Below are positions 57,759-64,000 of a stretch of 64,000 bases of DNA, in pieces. A model generated the notes under the pieces. That model did no database searches and was not told the DNA's origin. It saw only the letters and a list, made by a program, of their open reading frames with translations. A program made the position numbers and the translations under genes. This DNA comes from Chamaelirium japonicum (lineage: Eukaryota; Streptophyta; Magnoliopsida; Liliales; Melanthiaceae), in contig OX393549.1 of the NCBI GenBank assembly GCA_947650365.1, forward strand, positions 82,960,319 to 83,024,318. The letters are read 5' to 3'. Numbering within the stretch: position 1 is the first letter of the stretch; each line of letters starts with the position of its first letter.

Positions 57759-59058
57759 GATGTGGCACCGGATCACAGGTCGTCTGTTGCCTGAAGATTA
57801 GGGCGAGTGTGATTTGCCTTAGGGAATGGCAACGGTGCCGTTTCAGTACAGTTTTGGGCAAAACTGAAACCACACCGCAACACCGAACCGTCACACCGAA
57901 ATTGCACCGCACCGCGACAGTGTACCATTATGTAAAACCGAAACTGCACCATGCGGTGCGGTGTGTTGCGGTGCATAGTGGTTTACCATTATAATGGCCT
58001 AAACGGTGCGATTTTATGTGGTTTTGGTCAAAACCAAAACTGCACCACTACACCGAAATCAAAAACCGAAACCGCACCGTGATGGTTTTATATTTTGGCA
58101 AACCAAAACCACACCATGCGATGCGGTTTTGGGCGGTTTTCGGTTTTAAACTGCACTACTGCCATGCCTAATTTGCCTATTTGGGTGGGTGGCTGTGATC
58201 CAGTGCCCCACATAGGATGTTCCTGATCGATGTTCCTACTCGATATACATAGGAGTAGCATTTTCCTAAATTTTATTGAGACACTAGAAAAGTTAGAAGC
58301 GCGCCTATGTGGTGCACTATTCAATGTAGTGTACCTGGTTTTTGCGAGTCGGGTGTGCGTTTAAGTATCATTTTTTCGTGGACAAAATCCTACGATTGCC
58401 ATCCTCCCTTACTGTAAAAAAAAAAAATGGAGTCCAAGGTCAAAAGAGTGCTGTAACGGGCTCTTTTAAATTTCGTATGTTTGATATTTCGCTACTGCTC
58501 TCGCTAGAACTAAGGAAAACTTTGAATAGTGGGCCCTTAGTTTGAATAAAACGAAAGCTCCTTATTTTTGTTAATTTTTTGAAGAGCCCTCCGAAAGTTG
58601 ACCCATAGTTTAGTCTTTTCAAAAGAAATAGAGAGAGATTGTGGAAACTGTTGGAGTGCTCTGCCCCAGCCTATGTGGCAGCTAGTAGCTCTGAGAATAG
58701 GAAAAAAGTCCTAGAACCCGTTGGAGATGCTCTTCCATGATAGGGAAGTGGACAACACATTGGACCTCCACCAAAAACCATCCATACATCATACTTAATT
58801 AGATCCGATTATATACCGGATACAACCATACCTTGACACAATTGTATCACACCTAAGTTGATTGTACTTGGCTCAAACAATATTAACCTATAATACCTAG
58901 ATGTATTGAATGGGATCTTATTTGGATCGGATCAGGGTAGATCCACATTTGAACCTATTTATTATATTTTGAATCAAATCGAATCGTTATTAATCGTATA
59001 TCGATCCAAAAAACTAATACCAAATCCGAGATTTTTGGATCGAATTCGGATCATGATC
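57759..59058. repeat. Tandem segmental duplication, copy 2
   Basis: Parallel to 56524-57758 with scattered substitutions and small indels. It is slightly longer, mostly because of a longer hAT MITE and an extra AACAATATTAACC stretch near 58880. Confidence 0.9.
57820..58170. mobile_element. hAT MITE, TSD ATTTGCCT (copy 2)
   Basis: Same insertion as 56585-56884, duplicated with its flanks (ATTTGCCT at 57812-57819 and 58171-58178). The interior has an additional ACCGAAA-repeat stretch, making it about 50 bp longer. Confidence 0.9.
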
Positions 59059-59202
59059 CGGTCTATTGACAGGCCTAAAAATAAGTGAATATAACAATCA
59101 CACATATGATTATTAATATGTATATAAATACACATTAAGTGTACATATTATATAAACATGTTGACAAACATCCATATACATCGCTATTTGTCCATATTTA
59201 TA

Positions 59203-59556
59203 TAGAGTAGTGATACATTGCAGCCGGTAACATGCGGCCTTAACGTGCGGCACCCCATTCCGGGGTATTTTTGGTATATTTTTTGGGATTGATCACCCAC
59301 CCTTGAATAGCACACAAAAAAAATTTCAGCTCGATTCAAGACCTGTAGGCCGTCCAAATGTGTTGATCAAAATGACGACAAAAATAAACGACTGATAAAA
59401 GTCGATCACATTTGGACGGCTTATAGGTCTTGGATCGAGCTGAAATTTTTTGTGTGTGCTATCCAAGGGTGGGTGATCAATCCCAAATTTTGTTTTTCCA
59501 AAAATACCCCCAAAAAGATGGCCGCACGTTACCCGGCCGCAATGTATCACTACTCT
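59203..59556. mobile_element. Large foldback MITE
   Basis: TAGAGTAGTGATACATTGC at the left and GCAATGTATCACTACTCTA at the right are exact inverted repeats. Complementarity continues for about 150 bp per arm (GGTGATCA, TTTTTTGTGTG, CGAGCTGAAATTT, GGACGGC) around a centre near 59380. A TSD was not fixed because both flanks are TATA-rich. Confidence 0.85.
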
Positions 59557-60182
59557 ACTTATATATCCTATTAACATACCAACAAAGCCCAAGCTCGTAG
59601 AGAGGGTGCATGTAAACCTGATCTCAACTTTCCAGGCCAAACCAACAGATCAAAATTACTGATGTGATTTCAATCAGTGGACCCATAAATCAAATTGGGT
59701 CAACCCACAAAATATGGCCAATTAGACGGATTCAACTCTCATTAGACCCGACTCGGTGCAACCTAGAGCTAGACCCTTGACCAAAAATAGCTAATATTAT
59801 GATATAGCTAGGTCTGACCCAACTTGTTCAAACCCTCATTTTGAATCTTTACCTGACCTTTTCAACACGTATACCCAACCCTGTAAATTCGTCTTAAAAG
59901 GAATTGTTTAGGATTTTTTTTTGTATGTATAAGACTAGTTAATTCTCGAGCTTGTTGGCACTCGGACGGCCGTCTTCAGCGGTAACACATACTCTGGATT
60001 TATAGTTGGACGGTCGGATTTATCTTGGGCATAGTAGCACATTTATACTTAATAAGAAGAGACTTTTCAATTTTTTTTTTTAAGAAATCCCTCTTATGTG
60101 GGGGGGGGGGGGGGGGGTTTGGGGTGGACCCCTACCCATTCATTAAGTAAAAGTAGGGTTATAAGATCAAAAAGGATACAAA
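59557..60182. other. Unassigned stretch and L1 3' untranslated end
   Basis: No gene is seen. A G tract lies at 60101-60117. The last about 80 bp are the 3' untranslated region of the L1 fragment. Confidence 0.4.
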
Positions 60183-60381
60183 TTAATAAGAAAATAATAC
60201 AAGTCTTGATAGATACTTGATTAACAGGTAATCCTCTAATGAGTCATTCAGCTTTCCTGAGATGGCCGACGCCCAAATCCTGACTGTCTCTTTGATTCTT
60301 CTAACTATTTCCGATATAAGGCTAAATTTTTTCTTAAAACCTCTGTTGTTTTTCTCCAGCCATACGTTCCAGCATATTGCT
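60183..60381 (-). pseudogene. C-terminus of L1-type LINE ORF2, cut by a copia insertion
   Basis: An uninterrupted minus-strand frame of 65 codons ends with TAA at 60183. It reads AICWNVWLEKNNRGFKKK, then ISEIVRRIKETVRIWASAIS, the usual C-terminal sequence of plant L1 ORF2 (WxxWLERNxRxF...IxxxIxxxxxxWAS). The frame is cut at 60381, where the copia LTR begins, and the rest of the LINE lies outside the window beyond that element. The fragment has no stop or frameshift, so the LINE was fairly young when disrupted. Confidence 0.75.
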
Positions 60382-60485
60382 TGTTGGGAATTCGACCACG
60401 AGAGTTCGTGCCGACTATTCCTCTTCCGAGACGATTCAGAGATAATAAGAACAATAACAAATCACAGCAAAACAAATCAAAAATG

Positions 60486-60533
<48 letters not shown>

Positions 60534-61185
60534 TAAGTGGAAACCCTTTGTAGGAAAAACCACTTCGAGCAATCGCTCCAGAAAAGCTTCACTATTAAAG
60601 AGGCAAGCAAGAACGAAGTACACCCGACTCCTCTTCTTCTTCCTCCAATCTAGATCCAACTATTCCCTTTAGGGTTCGACAACCGACACCCTAAAAAGCT
60701 TCGAAGAACTCACCTTTCGATGAAGCTTCGATCCGATCGATCTCCCATTGATCAACCCCTGATGGTTTTCTCTTCCAACGTGGTAGAGAAACCTCCTCTA
60801 TCTCCTTTGATGTTCAACCGTCGTCCTCTCAATCAATCGTTTTCTCGTTTGTAACCCTAAAAGAGAGAAATTCCCTTTTATAGAGTCAAACCCAGAAAAC
60901 TGAAACCCGCCCCGTGCAGCCTTCGCCCTGGGCGCCCAGGATGGTGCCCAGGGCGCCGTCGACTTGAAGCCCAAGCCGCCCGACTGCCTGGGGCTGGCGC
61001 CCAGGGCGCTAACCAGAGAGGGGCCCCCGATCCTGGCGCTCTCCAGTGACCGGGCGCCACTCAACCAGCGCCCTGGGCGCCAACTGTCTGAAGGCATGCC
61101 CTGGGTCCGGTGCTGTGTTGCTCCCGTGCTGCTCTGAAACTGGGCCAAGCTCCACCACCTCCAACATGGGAATGGATACTCAACA
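60382..61185 (-). repeat. 3' LTR of the copia element
   Basis: On the minus strand it starts TGTTGAGTATCC and ends AATTCCCAACA. A GC-rich upstream half carries many GGCGCC/CCCTGGGCGCC motifs (60905-61085), followed by a TATAAAAG promoter motif (60875-60882) and a GA microsatellite (60487-60530) in the transcribed leader. Confidence 0.85.
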
Positions 61186-61197
61186 ATCTCCCCCTCC
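61186..61197 (-). other. Polypurine tract
   Basis: GGAGGGGGAGAT on the minus strand lies directly before the LTR start TGTTGAG and would prime plus-strand synthesis. Confidence 0.8.
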
Positions 61198-61232
61198 AGA
61201 CCCATGGAGAGAGAGGGATGCCACCATGCCAG

Positions 61233-64000
61233 TCATGCCATGCCAACGAACTTTCGACAGAGCTCGTGCTTCTCCCTCGTGACTGTCTTCGTTAACATAT
61301 CTGATGGATTCTTACTTGTGTGGATCTTTTCAATCTGTAGATCCCCATGTTCATTCGCTTCTTGTAACCAGTGATACCGCACTTCAATGTGCTTGGTCCG
61401 CCCATGATGAGTTGAGTTCTTGCTCAAGTCAATGGCGCTTTGACTGTCGCAAAACAAAGAAAACATCTCCTGCTTTTGAGCCCAGACCTTGAAACAGTAG
61501 CTTCTGCCACATTAGCTACATCCCTACTTCTGACAAGGCGATGTACTCGGTTTCAGTTGTTGACAGAGCTACACACTTCTGAAGCTGTGACTTCCAAGAC
61601 ACTGCTCCCCCTGTGAATGTGAAAATGTACCCCGACGTCAACCTTTTGTTATTGAGATCCCCTGCCATGTCTGAGTCTATAAAGCCTTCCAGTACTGACT
61701 CTCCTCTTTCGAAGCACAAGCGCACCTTTGATGTTCCCTTCAGATACCTCAAAATTCACTTGACAACTTCCCAGTGCTATTTCCCTGGATTTGTCAAGAA
61801 TTTGCTCATCACGCCAACTGCATGAGAGATGTCCGGTCTTGTGCAGACTATTGCATACATCAAGCTCCCCACAGATGATAAATAGGATGTTTGACATCGC
61901 CTTTCTTCCTTCTTCGATGGTCGGCGATATCCTTGTGCTCAGCTTGAAATGCCTAGCAAGTGGAGTACTGACTACCTTCGCTTCCTTCATACTGAATCTA
62001 TCCAGTACCTTGTCGATGTATGCCTCCTAAGACAACCAAATCCTTCGAGCCTTCCTGTCCTGCTAGATTTTCATTACAAGCATTTGCTGTGCCGGCCCCA
62101 AATCTTTCATGTTAAAGGACTTGAACAAGTCCCTCTTTAACTTGTTGATTAAAGATACATCTTTTTTCCACAATCAACATGTCGTCGACATACAACAGTA
62201 GAGTGATGAAGCTGTCTTCTAAGAAGTGCTTGACATACACACAATGCCCTGCATCGATCCTTGTGTACTCATGACTCGTCATAAACGAATTAAACTTCTT
62301 GTACCATTGCCTTGGAGCCTGCTTGAGCCTGTAGAGACTTTTCTTCAACCTGCATACCCACGATTCCTTGTCTTTCTCTTCAAAGCCTTTTGGTTGTGCC
62401 ATGAATATCTCCTCATTCAGCTCACCGTGAAGGAAAACCGTCTTCACGTCTAGTTGTTCGATCTCCATATCTAATTTAGCGACTAGTCCCAACATCACCC
62501 TGATAGATGTCATCTTTACTATCGGAGAGAATATTTCATTGAAGTCTATACCTTCCCGCTGCTCAAAGCCTTTTACCATGAGACGAGCCTTGTAATTCAC
62601 ATTCTTCCCAGAGTTGTTCTGCTTAAGTTTGTAAACCCATTTGTTCTTCAGAACTTTCCTTCCCCTCGGCATTTTCACCAACTCATAAGTTTCATTATTT
62701 TGCAAGGAAGACATTTCCTCTTGCATTGCCTTCATCCATTGGGCTTTATCCTTATGATTCAAGGCCTCCTGTAGTCCTTCTGTCTGCCCTTCATTGGCAA
62801 GAAGGACGTATTCATCACTGGAGTACCTTGTAGACACCCGAGGTTCCCTTGCAGACCTTCGGATTTGAGGTACTGCAACTTCTTGGGGAGGATGAGGAGG
62901 CAATGCCTTTTCTTTTACATTCCCAGCACCTTCAGCCTCTTCATTTCCAGTTGGTTTGGCTCCAACTGTCCATTCTCCTTGTGCCTGTCCCCCACCTTCG
63001 GGATGTGGTAGCAGGATAGACACAGAAGTAAGATGGGTTCACTAGACCATGTCTGCTTTTTTGGCTCCTCTGCTTTGTTCAGATATGCAATCGTCTGATT
63101 CTCGTAGAAAATAACATCTCTGCTTCTGATAAACCTCCTCTGCTTAGGATCAAACAATCTGTACCCAAACTCCTCATCACCGTAACCTGTGAAGATGCAC
63201 GGATTTACTCTCTTATCTAGCTTCGACCTCTGCTCCTTGGGCACATGGATGAGTGCCTTATACCCAAATACTCTCAGGTGACTATAGGACACAACACCTC
63301 CTTCTTCGTCCAGACATTCTCTGGCATGTTACCTTCCAATGGGGTTGAGGGAGACCGGTTAATAAGATAGCAAGCCGTGTTAGCGGCTTCTCCCCAAAAC
63401 ACCTTCGGTAGCTTTGCCGTAGCCAACATGCAGCGCACCTTCTCCATGATGGTGCGATTCATCCATTCCGCCACTCCATTTTGCTGTGGAGTACGAGGAA
63501 TGGTCTTCTCATGTCGAATACCGTGCTTTGTACAATACTCTTCAAATACCTTTGAAGTGTACTCACCTCCGTTATCACTTCGGAGACACTTCAATAGCTT
63601 TCATGTTTCACTTTCCTCCTTCACATGAAAAGCCTTAAACAATTCATAGACTTGATCTTTGGATCTAAGATACAAAATCTATACCTTCCTGGAAGTGTCG
63701 TCTATAAATGTGAGAAAGTAGCGATTCTCACCATGCGTCTCCACATCGAGAGGGTAACACACGTCAGTGTGCACAAGATCAAGTGGCTCCGTCTTCCTCT
63801 CTGACCACTTCTGGAATATCGTTCGTTGATGCTTCTCAATCAAACAATCATCGCAAGAGCTGAGAGATGCATCATCTGAAAAAGTCACATTTTTCTTCTT
63901 CGTGAGAAGCTCCAAACCTTTCCCACTAATATGTGCCAGCCGCCGATGTCACAGATTTGGTAAAGACCCATGATCGGCCATAAGTAGTCCATCTTTGCAC
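61233..64000 (-). pseudogene. pol: Copia pol: GAG-pre-integrase, integrase, RT and RNase H, frameshifted
   Basis: From right to left on the minus strand: HRRLAHIS (about 63950, with the preceding Trp codon now TGA), a zinc-finger-like CDDCLIEKHQR (about 63845), integrase motifs DLVHTDVCYPL, FLTFIDDTSRKV, LRSDNGGEY (about 63580) and QQNGVAEWMNRT (about 63480); RT motifs KNKWVYKLKQN (about 62640), EQLDVKTVFLHGEL (about 62450), LKKSLYRLKQAPRQWYKKF (about 62340) and LLLYVDDMLIV (about 62190); then RNase H DSDMAGDLNNKR and SLFCDSQSAIDLSKN, ending at stop 61233. At least four frame changes and several stops make it inactive, although the RT active site YVDD is intact. Confidence 0.9.

Larger units (their letters stand above)
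60382..64000 (-). mobile_element. Ty1/copia retrotransposon (Tork-like), incomplete at window end
   Basis: The 3' LTR (60382-61185), polypurine tract and the pol region are present on the minus strand; the 5' part lies right of the window. The LTR ends at 60382 inside an L1 reading frame, with TTGCT (60377-60381) as the expected TSD. The order integrase-RT-RNase H places it in Ty1/copia, and motifs such as FEQREGIDFNEIFSP and LDMEIEQLDVKT resemble the Tork lineage. Confidence 0.88.

Overview
This is nuclear DNA from a flowering plant with a repeat-rich genome. The evidence is a five-exon CYP734A-type cytochrome P450 with GT/AG introns, the plant repeat families present (Ty3/gypsy Tat type, Ty1/copia, Cassandra with its 5S-derived segment, other very short LTR elements, L1-type LINEs, hAT and Mutator-like MITEs, Helitrons), long GA/CT and AT microsatellites, and no bacterial or organellar gene order. 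I cannot place it below angiosperms.

The only host gene I can model with confidence is the P450 on the minus strand (20013-22830). Its five exons join in frame to 541 codons, and a TATA box lies about 100 bp upstream of the ATG. It is most like the brassinosteroid 26-hydroxylases (BAS1/CYP734A).

Layout. 1-3000: a tandem repeat, an inverted-repeat element capped on both sides by mirror-image microsatellites, a foldback MITE, and a hAT-type element with an 8-bp target duplication. 3000-11850: mostly unassigned DNA with a decayed copia reverse-transcriptase fragment (5435-5850) and large GA/CT microsatellites. 11864-19000: a very small LTR retrotransposon, a duplicated LTR-like block split by a gypsy LTR, and a non-coding LTR pair with 2 kb between. 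19950-23010: the P450 gene. 24650-28600: a hAT MITE, a copia 5' LTR plus gag with a Cassandra solo LTR inside the LTR, and an L1 fragment. 29406-39720: a head-to-tail array of Helitrons, the eighth short unit split by a 5.56-kb gag-only LTR element (33777-39338, TSD GGCTC). 39795-41629: a hAT element, degenerate repeats and a SINE. 41630-53976: a 12.3-kb Tat-like gypsy element on the minus strand (TSD AGCCT) inserted in that SINE, with gag, protease, RT, RNase H and integrase remnants and an antisense ORF with its own TATA box. 54089-54418: an intact 330-bp LTR retrotransposon. 55000-59560: MITEs, G-tracts and a 1.2-kb tandem duplication. 60183-64000: the end of an L1 ORF2 cut by a Tork-like copia element that runs off the window.

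Nearly all coding capacity outside the P450 is decayed transposon sequence. Perfect or near-perfect target site duplications make it possible to define many elements exactly and to read the order of nesting. The most interesting structures are the Helitron array, the probable autonomous/non-autonomous pair of gypsy elements sharing gag, LTR termini and a 68-bp minisatellite, the antisense ORF, and the tiny LTR elements. All calls come from reading the sequence by eye; no database search was possible.
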